Assembly (NCBI RefSeq): GCF_027945075.1
Contig: NZ_CP116034.1
Location: 1,116,001 to 1,180,000 of the forward strand
Reading direction: 5' to 3'
DNA: 64,000 nucleotides
DNA from: Chryseobacterium sp. CY350
GTDB lineage: Bacteria; Bacteroidota; Bacteroidia; Flavobacteriales; Weeksellaceae
Made by a program: the position numbers and the translations under genes. The notes below the pieces were generated by a model. That model ran no database searches, was not told the DNA's origin, and worked only from the letters and a program-made list of their open reading frames with translations. Shown piece after piece: positions 1 through 8,839 of the stretch; positions within the stretch are counted from its first letter, which is position 1, and each line of letters begins with the position of its first letter.

Positions 1-1720
1 CAGGAGCTGACGGAACAGGAGGTGTTGTAACCGAAGTATTTGCTGTGTAAACGGAAGATTCTGTTGCGTTGGTGGCTTTTACTCTGTAATAATATTGAGT
101 ATTCGGAGTCAAACCCGTTTCATTATAACTTGTCGTATTTGCCGGCAATGTCGCAATCACTGTAAATGCAGTTCCGTTGAGTGAACGTTCTAAGACATAA
201 TTTGTTTCATTGGCTGCATTATCACTCCAGTTTACGGTAAGAGAACTTGATGCCGGATTTCCTGAGGTAAGCGGATTTGTGAAATTTAAATTTGATGGCG
301 GAATAATAAATGCCGCAGGTGCAGTATTCGGCAAACTGTTGATGTATGCCTCAATATTTAGATATGGAGCATGAGCCGTGCTTACCGCCAAAGCATCTGC
401 GACGTTAGGATTAAGTCCGTTGGCAGTTTCCCACACATCCGGCATTCCGTCATTATCAGTATCTAAAGGAGCGGGAGCGCCATAAATATGTCCTGCTCCA
501 CCATTTGTAAATCCGAATTGAGTCGTAAGATCAGTCTGTACATACACATAAGTAGCAGCCGTACCTTTAGAAGAAAGATCTGAAATCATTAACTGATCTA
601 CCTGATCGCGCTGCGGATAAGATGCACCTACACCTGCAACAATATTGTCAAACGAAGCCTGTGCGGTAAGTGCAGGATTTTTCATCGGGTAATCATATGA
701 AGTAGGCTGTATCGCAGTGATATCTCCTACCGGATAACCTATAAGATCCTGAGGAACAAGGGTTCCATCCAAAATTCCGTTTTTGTTGTTATCAAAATAA
801 TTTCCGGAACCATACAGATTAAAATTCGCATTTCCAACGCTAAATGGTGTAGAAACCGTCGAACTTGTATTCGGGCCTCCTATGAAATAATTGTTTAAAA
901 TATTTACATAAGATGCTCCGGCAGAATCTCCTCCCATAATGTATGCCTCTCCGGACTGAGTATGTCCGTAGGTATTTCCGTAATTTCCCCAGTTGTACAC
1001 TACATTATTTACAAACTCGTTGATTCCTTTGATCTTATTGTTACGCGTTTTGTTACAGATATATAGATTTCCAATGAGACTGATTTTCCCTCCCGGCGGC
1101 GGTTGCATCAATCCTCCCGCAGAGTGATTATGACGGTGCATTCCCTGTCCGATAATTGAATTCTGAATTGTGATATTGTCGGGAGCAGTACCGTTATTGT
1201 CCCAGTTTACAGAAAATACTTCATCTGTTCCCCAAGTAAAAGTCATGTGGTCTAAGATGATATTTGCTCCGTTTGCAATTCCAGACGCATCCTGATTCTG
1301 GGAAGTTCCGCCATATCGAATTCGCATGTATCGCGCTATTGTATTATTTGCTCCCGTAAAAGAAACTCTCGGTCCCAAAAATAAAATTCCTTCTCCCGGC
1401 GCGGTCTGTCCGGCAATTGTTGTATTGGCAGAAACAGCTACAACTGATTGTAAATTAACAATTCCACCAACTTTAAAGATAACAAATCTTCCCGGCTGGC
1501 TCACCGCGTCACGAAACGAACCAGGGCCGCTGTCATTAAGATTGGTCACCAAATATATCTGAGGATTTGCTGCGCCTCTCGCGCCCGTGGTAAATCTCCC
1601 AAAACCGGTAGCTTCCGGAAATGCTAAAGTCTGAGCATTGAAATCAGCAACAGATAAGGTGATCCCGCATAGCAATAAAGATTTAAGAGCTTGCTTAAAA
1701 AGTAAAGATTTATTTTTCAT
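1..1720 (-). CDS. Secreted pectate lyase-like protein (PL1 type) with fibronectin III domain, 3' end outside window
   Basis: The frame is open from an ATG at 1720 to the window edge, giving about 573 visible residues without a stop. An N-terminal signal peptide (MKNKSLLFKQALKSLLLCG...) ends near an Ala-Gln at about residue 30. A right-handed beta-helix region follows, with the family-typical stretches FPEATGFGRFTTGARG, ARYMRIRYGG and ILDHMTFTWGTDE. Next comes the acidic DTDNDGMPDVWE segment often found at the end of Bacteroidota pectate lyases, at about residue 430, and then one fibronectin type III domain ending near VTTPPVP. The C-terminus, probably more FN3 or a secretion-system sorting domain, is not visible. 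The likely role is eliminative cleavage of pectic polysaccharide outside the cell. The family call is by pattern; the substrate is inferred. Confidence 0.88.
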   Translation of the reverse strand, partial: MKNKSLLFKQALKSLLLCGITLSVADFNAQTLAFPEATGFGRFTTGARGAANPQIYLVTNLNDSGPGSFRDAVSQPGRFVIFKVGGIVNLQSVVAVSANTTIAGQTAPGEGILFLGPRVSFTGANNTIARYMRIRYGGTSQNQDASGIANGANIILDHMTFTWGTDEVFSVNWDNNGTAPDNITIQNSIIGQGMHRHNHSAGGLMQPPPGGKISLIGNLYICNKTRNNKIKGINEFVNNVVYNWGNYGNTYGHTQSGEAYIMGGDSAGASYVNILNNYFIGGPNTSSTVSTPFSVGNANFNLYGSGNYFDNNKNGILDGTLVPQDLIGYPVGDITAIQPTSYDYPMKNPALTAQASFDNIVAGVGASYPQRDQVDQLMISDLSSKGTAATYVYVQTDLTTQFGFTNGGAGHIYGAPAPLDTDNDGMPDVWETANGLNPNVADALAVSTAHAPYLNIEAYINSLPNTAPAAFIIPPSNLNFTNPLTSGNPASSSLTVNWSDNAANETNYVLERSLNGTAFTVIATLPANTTSYNETGLTPNTQYYYRVKATNATESSVYTANTSVTTPPVPSAP

Positions 1721-2227
1721 GAATATTAAATTTTTGTGTTTACCAAGCTAATCACAAAGACAAATACAAGCATCCTGCCCCATCCTGCTACCATCTATTA
1801 ATCAAACCTTTACAGTATAAATTTTGATTTTAATTCAATATAAACAAGTATTAACATACTGGAAATCACACAAGAGAACTATCTAAAATCTTTCATTTTT
1901 TATTTAAAGTTTTGACTTTTGATTTGTATTATAAAGAATTCACCAAATGAAAATAATACAGAATAATATGTAGACTAATTACTAAATTGTTGTGAAATTA
2001 GACCAGTATTCTTTTGAATTTTAAATTAAATGATACCATCGGGGAAACAGAAGAGTGACATTACGAAATGATAGATCGAAAAAAAAGTCTACGAATTTTT
2101 AGCGGTGTGGCTTCGTTATTGCGTTACGAAAATTAACTATTTTAAGTTTAAGAATTAGTTTTAAAATGATCAATAACTTTAACTTAATAGTACAAAAAAA
2201 TCTTTAACACCATTAAAAAATATTATT
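1721..2227. other. Intergenic region between divergent genes, no gene seen
   Basis: This 507-base AT-rich stretch separates the leftward pectate lyase gene from the rightward small ORF. It must hold both promoters, but I found no exact TAnnTTTG box in a convincing position on either strand. Nothing in it looks like an RNA gene or an ORF. Confidence 0.5.
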
Positions 2228-2449
2228 ATGCAATTTATTGAATTTAAAAAAGAACACTTTGTTCACGACGAAAAAAACGGAAACTATTTCTTAGAAATCC
2301 CTAAAGAAGAAATTGGTTTTGGCGAAATCAAGGTACAAAAGAAACAGGAAGATGAAACGCTTTCAGAAATGGAATACGAGATCACCGATGATCTAAACCA
2401 TGTTAAAATTACTCTTGAAAATCCACAGAACATACGAGTGAATTTCTAG
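2228..2449 (+). CDS. Small acidic hypothetical protein, 73 aa
   Basis: A short ORF starting MQFIEFKKEHF and ending ENPQNIRVNF, rich in Glu, Lys and Asp, with no signal peptide, membrane segment or cysteine. The A-rich leader before the ATG is typical for this phylum. It lies 29 bases upstream of the outer-membrane channel-like gene in the same direction, so the two may be cotranscribed. I do not recognise a family. The even amino-acid use and beta-strand-like pattern suggest a real small soluble protein. Confidence 0.55.
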   Translation: MQFIEFKKEHFVHDEKNGNYFLEIPKEEIGFGEIKVQKKQEDETLSEMEYEITDDLNHVKITLENPQNIRVNF

Positions 2450-2478
2450 TTTCAGTTTAAAAATCAAGAAGAGAGAAG

Positions 2479-3321
2479 ATGATAAGCAATCGCATTTCTA
2501 AGCTATTTTTAGGCGCAATTATTTTGCCTTTCGCCTGTTATGGTCAAAAGGAATTGCCTTATAATTATTCGCTTTTCAAGCCTGTTCCCAAATCTATGAT
2601 GAGGGAAATGGAAACTGATCGACCCGACGTTACAGAATCTCCGTACACCGTAGATGCGGGACATTTTCAGTACGAAACTGATTTTGTAAGGCTTGTAAAA
2701 GAAAAAACTGAAGAGAAGAAAACCAATACATTATTGATCAATCAGGCGAATATAAAGATCGGACTTACCAAAAGCACTGCAATACAGATTGGTTTCCAGA
2801 CTTACGGAAAGCAAAAAGAAACTGATATAGCGACCGGAAATAAAGAAATAACGAATGGTTTTGGTGATGTAACTTTAAGAGTTAAACAGAATTTAATAGG
2901 AAATGATCAGGGTAATTTTGCAATGGCATTATTACCTTATGTAAAATTTCCCACATCAAAATGTGATGAAGAAAGTCGTTTCGAAGGAGGTTTAATTATA
3001 CCAATGATGTACAAGCTGCCGGGAGAGTGGAATCTGGGATTTCAGGTTGAAGTTGACCGATTGAAAGACCAAGACCAGCCATCAATGCACACAGAGTTTT
3101 TACAAACACTGACAATCAGCCATCAAATCTTGAAAAATGTTGACGGCATCGCAGAAACTTATTACACCTATGATTTTAAAGAACATCATTTTTCCAGTTT
3201 TCTAAATGCAGCCGTTCAGATGAAAGTCGTAAAAGATTTTAAATTTGATGTCGGAATTAACTACGGACTTCAACACGATGCGGAAAAACAATTCTTTTTT
3301 GGCGCATCCTATCGTCTTTAA
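2479..3321 (+). CDS. Putative outer-membrane transporter (phenol-degradation MetA-like family)
   Basis: 280 residues with a signal peptide (MISNRISKLFLGAIILPFACYG) followed by the motif METDRPDVTESPYTVDAGHFQYE. That motif marks the Phenol_MetA_deg / transporter family of outer-membrane beta-barrels. Alternating hydrophobic strands continue to a terminal aromatic-rich strand (FFFGASYRL), as expected for a barrel. The start is chosen because an AG-rich stretch (AGAAGAGAGAAG) sits just before the ATG. Substrate unknown. It may be in an operon with the preceding 73-aa ORF. Confidence 0.75.
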   Translation: MISNRISKLFLGAIILPFACYGQKELPYNYSLFKPVPKSMMREMETDRPDVTESPYTVDAGHFQYETDFVRLVKEKTEEKKTNTLLINQANIKIGLTKSTAIQIGFQTYGKQKETDIATGNKEITNGFGDVTLRVKQNLIGNDQGNFAMALLPYVKFPTSKCDEESRFEGGLIIPMMYKLPGEWNLGFQVEVDRLKDQDQPSMHTEFLQTLTISHQILKNVDGIAETYYTYDFKEHHFSSFLNAAVQMKVVKDFKFDVGINYGLQHDAEKQFFFGASYRL

Positions 3322-3373
3322 ATCATGAAAATAGCTTGAGCTGAACTGATTTAAGAAAAATTATAAAAAACAA

Positions 3374-3402
3374 AATTCTCTTTCAAGGTTCGAAAGAGAA
3401 TT
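3374..3402. terminator. Hairpin terminator between convergent genes
   Basis: An 11-bp perfect stem AATTCTCTTTC / GAAAGAGAATT with a 7-base loop. A T-rich run follows on the minus strand and a weaker one on the plus strand. It can serve the transporter gene at 2479-3321 and back up the gcvP terminator. Confidence 0.7.
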
Positions 3403-3433
3403 GATTTTGATAAAATATTTACGAAAACGTAAA

Positions 3434-3459
3434 AATCCCTTTCATTGCTGAAAGGGATT
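3434..3459 (-). terminator. gcvP terminator
   Basis: A 10-bp stem AATCCCTTTC / GAAAGGGATT with a 6-base loop, followed on the minus strand by TTTTTACG. It lies 23 bases past the gcvP stop. Confidence 0.8.
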
Positions 3460-3481
3460 AATTATATAAAAAACTTTTTAT

Positions 3482-6340
3482 CTACATATAAGCTTCAATC
3501 GGCTCGCAAGTACAAACCAAGTTTCTGTCTCCGTAAGCTTCATCAACTCTTGCAACAGTTGCAAAGAACTTATGCTCTCTTACCCAATCCAAAGGATAAG
3601 CTGCTTTCTCTCTGCTGTATGGTTTGTCCCAAGAATCAGAAACGACCAATTGCTCGGTGTGAGGAGCATTTTTTAATACGTTGTTTGCCTGATCAGCTTC
3701 GCCATTAGCAATCTCATCGATTTCATGTTTGATAGCGATAAGAGCTTCTGCAAAACGGTCGATTTCAGATTTGCTTTCAGATTCTGTGGGTTCAATCATC
3801 AATGTTCCAGCAACCGGGAAAGAAACCGTTGGTGCGTGGAAACCGTAATCCATCAGTCTTTTCGCAACATCAGCCACTTCAATTCCTAAAGATTTGAACT
3901 GACGGAAATCTACGATACACTCGTGCGCTACTCTACCTTCAGTATTCGAATATAAAATAGGGAAATGCTCAGCTAAGATTTCTTTTAAATAGTTAGCATT
4001 TAAAATCGCGTGCTCAGTTGCTTTTTTCAAACCTGAAGTTCCCAACATTTTGATGTAAGCATAAGAAATATTTAAGATCAATCCGGAACCGTAAGGCGCA
4101 GCAGAAATTCCTTCAATAGCGCTTGGAGAACCAACTTTAATGTTTGCATTTGTTGGCAGGAAAGGAACCAAATGTTTCGCAACACAGATTGGGCCAACTC
4201 CAGGACCTCCACCTCCGTGAGGAATTGCGAAAGTTTTGTGAAGATTTAGGTGACAAACGTCTGCTCCGATGTTTCCAGGACTGGTATATCCTACCTGAGC
4301 ATTCATGTTGGCACCGTCCATATAAACCTGTCCGCCGTGATCGTGAACCAATTGAGTAATTTCTTTAATGTTGGCATCAAAGAATCCGTAAGTTGAAGGA
4401 TACGTGATCATTACAGCAGATAAATTCTCAGAATTAGCTTCTGCTTTAGCTTTGAAATCTTCGAAATCAATTTCTCCGCTTTCAAGATTTTTAACGACAA
4501 CAATTTTCATTCCCGCCATTGCTGCAGAAGCAGGGTTTGTTCCGTGTGCAGACTGAGGAATCAACACCACATTTCTGTGACCTTCGCCTCTTGAGATGTG
4601 ATACTCTCTGATCACCATCAAACCTGCATATTCTCCCTGAGCTCCAGAGTTTGGCTGAAGTGAAGTTCCTGCAAAACCTGTGATTTCAGAAAGATCTTTT
4701 TCTAATTCTTTGATCATTTCCTGATAACCTGCTGCCTGATTTACCGGTACGAATGGATGAACAGCTCCCCAATTATCCCAAGAAAGTGGTAACATTTGAG
4801 TCGCAGCATTCAGCTTCATTGTACAAGAACCCAAAGAAATCATCGAATGGGTTAATGACAAATCTTTTCTTTCAAGACGTTTGATGTAACGCATCAATTC
4901 TGTCTCTGTATGGTATTTGTTGAATACTTCTTCCGTCAGAATCTCATCTTTTCTAAGATTTTCTTCAGGAATGCTGTATCCTTCTTTTATTTCTAATTTA
5001 AAAGTCTGCTTGTCTTTAAACTGAGCGAAAGAAGCCATCAAAACATTCAGTTTTTCCAGCGTTGTACTTTCGTTGATCGCAATGCTGATTACTCCTTCTG
5101 TGAAATAGTTTAGATTTAGCTTGTGATCAAGCATCATTCTCATCAATCTCGCTTTCTCATCTTCAGCCATCTCGATTTTTACCGTGTCGAAGATTGGTTC
5201 TTCAACAGTTTGGTAACCTAAGGCTTTCAAACCGCCTTTCAAAGCATTTGCTTTAAAGTGAATTTGGTCAGCGATATAGTTTAATCCTTTCGGACCGTGA
5301 TAAACGGCGTACATTCCTGCCATCACCGCTAAAAGAACCTGAGCAGTACAAATGTTTGAAGTCGCTCTTTCTCTTTTAATGTGTTGCTCTCTCGTTTGCA
5401 AAGCCATTCTCAATGCACGTTTTCCGTACATATCCTGAGAAACCCCGATGATTCTTCCAGGAATATCTCTTTTATAATCCTCCTTACAAGAGAAAAATGC
5501 TGCGTGAGGACCACCATAACCTAATGGAATACCAAATCTCTGTGAAGTACCAACCGCACAATCAGCGCCCATTGATGCAGGAGATTTCAATTTAACCAAA
5601 GCCATAGGATCACAAGCTACAACAACCTGTAAGTCTAATTTCTTATATTCAACGATATCTTCAGTATAGTCTAAAACGATTCCGTTTTTACCTGGATATT
5701 GCAATAACACTCCATAGTAAGATTCGTCAAACTGGTGTGTTTTATGATCACCTTCAACGATTTCAATTTCTAAACCTTCAGCTTTTGTTTTTAAAACAGA
5801 AACGGTTTGAGGCAAAACTAAATCAGAGATAAAGAACCTGTTTGCTCCCGCTTTTTTCTGATCTTTCGTTCTGTTGTTGAAAAACATGTGCATTGCTTCT
5901 GCAGCTGCTGTAGATTCATCCAGCAAAGATGCGTTTGCCAAAGCAAAACCTGTCAAATCGCACACAACAGTTTGATAATTAAGCAACGCTTCTAATCTTC
6001 CCTGAGCGATCTCTGCCTGATAAGGCGTGTACGCTGTGTACCAGCTTGGGTTTTCAAAGATATTTCTCTGAATCGCCGATGGCAAAAGGGTGTTGTGATA
6101 TCCAAAACCGATATAGCTTGTAAAATCAGTGTTCTTCGATGCCAATTCTTTTGAATGATTCAGCATTTCGTATTCTGAAAGAGGTTCTGAAATGTTCAGA
6201 TCATTTTCTAAACGGATAGATGATGGAATGGTTTGAGAAATCAATTCTTCGATACTTGAAACGCCCATTTTTTCCAACATTGCCTGCTTATCGGCTTCGT
6301 TTAAGGAAATGTGACGGCTCACAAACTGCTCTGTATTCAT
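3482..6340 (-). CDS. gcvP: Glycine dehydrogenase (decarboxylating), glycine cleavage P protein
   Basis: At 952 residues this is the usual length for the single-chain bacterial P protein. It decarboxylates glycine with pyridoxal phosphate and passes the aminomethyl group to the lipoyl H protein. The N-terminal half carries the GcvP fold (ENPSWYTAYTPYQAEI, SLLDESTAAAEAM). The C-terminal half carries SLGSCTMKLNA and the PLP-lysine segment LNLHKTFAIPHGGGGPG at about residue 700. No gcvT or gcvH lies in the window, so the complex is encoded at dispersed sites, as is common in flavobacteria. I saw no glycine riboswitch upstream. Confidence 0.98.
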   Translation of the reverse strand: MNTEQFVSRHISLNEADKQAMLEKMGVSSIEELISQTIPSSIRLENDLNISEPLSEYEMLNHSKELASKNTDFTSYIGFGYHNTLLPSAIQRNIFENPSWYTAYTPYQAEIAQGRLEALLNYQTVVCDLTGFALANASLLDESTAAAEAMHMFFNNRTKDQKKAGANRFFISDLVLPQTVSVLKTKAEGLEIEIVEGDHKTHQFDESYYGVLLQYPGKNGIVLDYTEDIVEYKKLDLQVVVACDPMALVKLKSPASMGADCAVGTSQRFGIPLGYGGPHAAFFSCKEDYKRDIPGRIIGVSQDMYGKRALRMALQTREQHIKRERATSNICTAQVLLAVMAGMYAVYHGPKGLNYIADQIHFKANALKGGLKALGYQTVEEPIFDTVKIEMAEDEKARLMRMMLDHKLNLNYFTEGVISIAINESTTLEKLNVLMASFAQFKDKQTFKLEIKEGYSIPEENLRKDEILTEEVFNKYHTETELMRYIKRLERKDLSLTHSMISLGSCTMKLNAATQMLPLSWDNWGAVHPFVPVNQAAGYQEMIKELEKDLSEITGFAGTSLQPNSGAQGEYAGLMVIREYHISRGEGHRNVVLIPQSAHGTNPASAAMAGMKIVVVKNLESGEIDFEDFKAKAEANSENLSAVMITYPSTYGFFDANIKEITQLVHDHGGQVYMDGANMNAQVGYTSPGNIGADVCHLNLHKTFAIPHGGGGPGVGPICVAKHLVPFLPTNANIKVGSPSAIEGISAAPYGSGLILNISYAYIKMLGTSGLKKATEHAILNANYLKEILAEHFPILYSNTEGRVAHECIVDFRQFKSLGIEVADVAKRLMDYGFHAPTVSFPVAGTLMIEPTESESKSEIDRFAEALIAIKHEIDEIANGEADQANNVLKNAPHTEQLVVSDSWDKPYSREKAAYPLDWVREHKFFATVARVDEAYGDRNLVCTCEPIEAYM

Positions 6341-6834
6341 TTTTATATATTAGATTTTGTTTGAAAAAAAAGATTCGTAAAATTACGATTTTTAAAATGA
6401 TTTCGCAACCTAAGTGGAGACTGGCGATTGGCTTTTTGCAATTGGCTTTAAAATAGAAGTTCTGAATCTTGCGAATGTGTGATTACAGGCGATAAAATGT
6501 ATTTTATTTAAATCTTCTATCGAAACGATTTTAGTTGATAAGTTCTTATAAAGCTAACAGGAATTGAATATTTTCATTAATTATAATGCTCAATTTGAAC
6601 ACAAAGTGCACTAAGGTTTTTTACTAATAACTGTTTTAAAGTTTCACGAAGCCGTTTGACTTCGTCGAATCTTCGATTTCACTTATAAAAGCTCACGAAG
6701 TTTTTTCGTATTGAGATAATAGAAATCCATTCAAAAATCCATTCAGAAATATCCTCAAACTCTTTGCTAATCAACATTTAAAGAAAATTTAAATTTTATT
6801 AATTATATTTATTCTAAATTAATATATTTGCATT
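6341..6834. other. Gene-free stretch with degenerate repeat pieces
   Basis: 494 bases without a supported ORF. They contain a GCGATTGGCTTTTTGCAATTGGC-like stretch near 6422-6448 and, at 6598-6616, AACACAAAGTGCACTAAGG. The latter is a degenerate copy of the repeat better preserved at 7701-7779 and 21929-22006. The gcvP promoter should lie at the left end; I saw no clear consensus box. Confidence 0.5.
6824..6831 (+). promoter_or_regulatory. -7 box TATATTTG just ahead of the Cys-rich peptide gene
   Basis: An exact match to the Bacteroidota -7 consensus TAnnTTTG. It ends only 3 bases before the ATG at 6835, so a start site 5-8 bases downstream would fall on or inside the first codons. No clear -33 TTG element is visible. 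Confidence 0.45.
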
Positions 6835-6990
6835 ATGAATAACATCACTCCATTTAAAGTTCCGCCACTGACTCCGGTATTTTCTTTTAAGAATGACGAA
6901 ATGTTCTGTGGAGACAAGAAATCTTGTTGTAAAAAATTCAAAAAAGGTAAGCGTTGTAAAAAATGCCCAGGAAATAAGAAATTGGCATAG
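6835..6990 (+). CDS. Cysteine- and lysine-rich small protein, 51 aa
   Basis: The protein starts MNNITPFKVPPLTPVFSF and continues with a basic Cys cluster whose core reads CGDKKSCCKKFKKGKRCKKC, then PGNKKLA. The five cysteines (C-x5-CC-x8-C-x2-C) in a Lys-rich context suggest metal binding or a thiol role, but no family is recognised. The frame is clean and a -7 box precedes it. A second in-frame ATG at 6901 would keep only the Cys-rich part. It converges on the J-domain gene, whose stop is 4 bases away. Too short for many gene callers. Confidence 0.6.
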   Translation: MNNITPFKVPPLTPVFSFKNDEMFCGDKKSCCKKFKKGKRCKKCPGNKKLA

Positions 6991-6994
6991 TTAG

Positions 6995-7642
6995 TTAGTT
7001 TAGACTGCTGATTAAAAAATAAATTGCTAAAGCTAAAATCAATAATCCAAAAATTAATCTGAAAATTTTTGGCTTACCTTTAGGATTTATTGCAGTTCTT
7101 GGTTGTGATTTAAAGAGTTCTTCAGCCCGATCTCTGAATTTTTCTCCATCGGATTCAAAAACTTCGGTTATCGTAATTCCGTGAACGACGGTTTTGTGCA
7201 AAAGTGAATTGGTCGCATGCAGCAATAACTGAAATTTTCCGTTTTTAAATTCTGTTATTTTAAAAGTTCTCTCACCGTAGGCTTTTTCTAATCCAAAAGG
7301 TAAAACTTTGACTACATCAGCATTTTGAGTTTGCCAAGTAATGATAATCTCCTCTCCTTTTTTCGCATGAATTTTATTCGCCGAAAAAGTTTTAATCGAA
7401 GGTGGAACGGTATATCTAAAACTTTTCTGCAGACTTTCTAAATTCTGATCATAGGTAATTCTTCTTCCTTTATCGCTTAAAGTTTCGTACGCCTCTTGAA
7501 TTTCTTTGAAACGCTCTGCAAAAAAGTCGTCGTTTTCGTTCTTATCGGGATGGTATTTTAATGAAAGTTTTCTGTAGGATTTTTTGATGTCTTCATCCGA
7601 AGCATCACGAGAAATCCCGAGAAAATAGTAGTAGTCTTTCAT
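6995..7642 (-). CDS. J-domain protein with C-terminal membrane anchor
   Basis: 215 residues. Residues 1-65 form a J domain with the HPD motif at 31-33 ([10 protein letters not shown]) and the typical [11 protein letters not shown] helix, so it should stimulate a DnaK-type ATPase. The middle part (about 85-165) looks like a beta-rich Ig-like domain with [16 protein letters not shown] single hydrophobic segment ([19 protein letters not shown]) near 193-212 anchors it to the inner membrane. There is no G/F linker or zinc-finger domain, so it is not canonical DnaJ. The client and membrane role are unknown. Confidence 0.85.
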   Translation of the reverse strand: MKDYYYFLGISRDASDEDIKKSYRKLSLKYHPDKNENDDFFAERFKEIQEAYETLSDKGRRITYDQNLESLQKSFRYTVPPSIKTFSANKIHAKKGEEIIITWQTQNADVVKVLPFGLEKAYGERTFKITEFKNGKFQLLLHATNSLLHKTVVHGITITEVFESDGEKFRDRAEELFKSQPRTAINPKGKPKIFRLIFGLLILALAIYFLISSLN

Positions 7643-7700
7643 TTAGGCTAACAAAAATAAGGATTTTGTTGTTGCAACCCAAACGTAGCAATCTATTTTT

Positions 7701-7779
7701 AACACAAAGTTCGCTAAGATTTCTTTTAATTCTTTGCACATATTTTTCGTTCGCAAAGGCGTTTCACTAAGCAAAGACT
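7701..7779. repeat. Dispersed intergenic repeat, copy 1 (AAAGTTCGC / TTCGCAAAGG type)
   Basis: The segment runs from AACACAAAGTTCGCTAAGAT to TTTCACTAAGCAAAGAC. The same layout, with the same central piece TTCGCAAAGGCGTTTCACT, recurs at 21929-22006, and a remnant lies at 6598-6616. It is non-coding. Families of this kind are common between genes in flavobacterial genomes. Confidence 0.7.
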
Positions 7780-7791
7780 TTAAATTAAATA

Positions 7792-8043
7792 GCCACGAAT
7801 GCACAAATTTATTGTTGCCTTTTTAAATTACAGTGAGGCTCCTAAATTTTTTTTGATTGCAATAGATTCATAAGGAATTAATTACGAAAATATTAAAAAA
7901 CATATTATTAGCGCTTCGACAGGCTCAGCGTGACAACGTTTATAATTTACAAATAGTATTAGATATGTCAGGCTGAGCTTGTCGAAGCCTTGTTGGCAAA
8001 AAAATTCAGCAGTAAAGCAATAAAAAATTCGTGCATTCGTGGC
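7792..8043. repeat. Nested inverted repeats, possible MITE-like element
   Basis: The outer arms GCCACGAATGCACAAATT (7792-7809) and AATTCGTGCATTCGTGGC (8026-8043) match at 17 of 18 positions. The inner arms GCTTCGACAGGCTCAGCGTG... (7913-7935) and TGTCAGGCTGAGCTTGTCGA... (7966-7988) match at 21 of 23. There is no ORF inside. The arrangement suggests a small non-autonomous palindromic element, or stacked insertions of two repeat families. Confidence 0.65.
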
Positions 8044-8066
8044 AAAAAATCATTCACAACAAAAAA

Positions 8067-8103
8067 ATTCCGGCGCGGGAAGCAAAGCTTCCCGCGCCGG
8101 AAT
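8067..8103 (-). terminator. Strong GC-rich hairpin terminator
   Basis: A perfect 17-bp stem, ATTCCGGCGCGGGAAGC and its complement, with an AAA loop. On the minus strand it is followed by TTTTTTTG. It sits 28 bases after the 89-aa gene at 8132 and likely ends the sigma-factor operon. Its GC content is striking against the AT-rich surroundings. Confidence 0.85.
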
Positions 8104-8131
8104 AAGACAATTTCAATTTAGTTACTTTTTG

Positions 8132-8401
8132 TTATGCTTCAGAAAAATTTTCTTTTTTAGCATCTTTTCTGCAACATCTTGAAGCAAATTCTTTTTTGAA
8201 CTTTCCTTTCAGTTCCTGATACTGCTCCTCATCCATTTCTCTAATTTTATCGGCCAATCCGAAAGGTGATTTTTCTTTGATTCCGTATTCATTGAAAATA
8301 CCTCTTACAAATCTTTTTCTTTCAATTACTTTTTTGGCAACCATTGCAACTCCGGCAACGGCAAGTGCTCCAAGAACACCTTTTAATACTGAATTTTTCA
8401 T
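8132..8401 (-). CDS. Small membrane-anchored hypothetical protein, 89 aa
   Basis: An N-terminal hydrophobic helix (LKGVLGALAVAGVAMVA, residues 6-22) is followed by a basic, then charged helical tail ending in RCCRKDAKKENFSEA. It is the last gene of a leftward run: ECF sigma factor (8840-9418), 112-aa membrane protein (8490-8828), then this ORF. The tail contains EMDEEQYQELKGKFKKEF, and the neighbour has a similar SEEEKEKFKEVW helix, so the two may be distantly related. No family is recognised. A role as an accessory to, or target of, the sigma factor is inferred from position only. Confidence 0.65.
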   Translation of the reverse strand: MKNSVLKGVLGALAVAGVAMVAKKVIERKRFVRGIFNEYGIKEKSPFGLADKIREMDEEQYQELKGKFKKEFASRCCRKDAKKENFSEA

Positions 8402-8489
8402 TTTCTTAAATTTTAAATTTTACTACTTCTTGTTTTTTATAGAGACGAATTCGTTTTAGTTTTTACTTTACTACTTCAAAAATTTTAAA

Positions 8490-8828
8490 CTATTCGTTAT
8501 TTCTGTTGAAGAATCCGGTTGAACATTTCTGTCTCCAGACTTCTTTGAATTTTTCTTTTTCTTCCTCAGACATTCCTTCCATTTTATGTCTCAGATGTTT
8601 CTCTTTCATATCTTGCATTCCCCTTCCGAATTTCCCGTGAAAACCTCCGAAAAGAATTTTACTCAACACCAAAATCCCCATCGCCTGCCAGTAATTGATA
8701 CTTTTAACGCCTATAACTTCGGGCAAAATACAGTTCCAAAGCCACATTACAATCAGCGCAACGGCAAGGAAAATCAAGAGCGGACATAAAATTAAAAGTG
8801 CCCAGCTTTTTTTATATTTATTGTTCAT
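8490..8828 (-). CDS. Small two-helix membrane protein, 112 aa
   Basis: Hydrophobic segments lie at about residues 10-31 (WALLILCPLLIFLAVALIV) and 46-62 (YWQAMGILVLSKILFGG). A charged C-terminal helix (MKEKHLRHKMEGMSEEEKEKF) follows. It begins 11 bases after the ECF sigma gene stop on the same strand, so it is probably cotranscribed. Small membrane proteins in this position often act on the sigma factor or are autoregulated targets; that is known of such loci generally and is not shown here. Confidence 0.7.
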   Translation of the reverse strand: MNNKYKKSWALLILCPLLIFLAVALIVMWLWNCILPEVIGVKSINYWQAMGILVLSKILFGGFHGKFGRGMQDMKEKHLRHKMEGMSEEEKEKFKEVWRQKCSTGFFNRNNE

Positions 8829-8839
8829 TTTATTTATTT

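Larger units (their letters stand above)
7643..8131. other. Gene-free region built from dispersed and inverted repeats
   Basis: 489 bases with no ORF. They hold a dispersed repeat (7701-7779), nested inverted repeats (7792-8043) and a GC-rich terminator (8067-8103), listed separately. The left end should carry the promoter of the J-domain gene. Confidence 0.7.

Noticed and set aside
1326..1562. Plus-strand ORF of 78 codons
   Set aside because: It lies antisense inside the pectate lyase frame, which shows clear family motifs.
3445..3708. Plus-strand ORF of 87 codons over the end of gcvP
   Set aside because: It is a shadow of the strongly conserved gcvP frame and has no protein-like pattern.
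6341..6400. Glycine riboswitch ahead of gcvP
   Set aside because: The leader is short and AT-rich, with none of the conserved tandem aptamer sequence.
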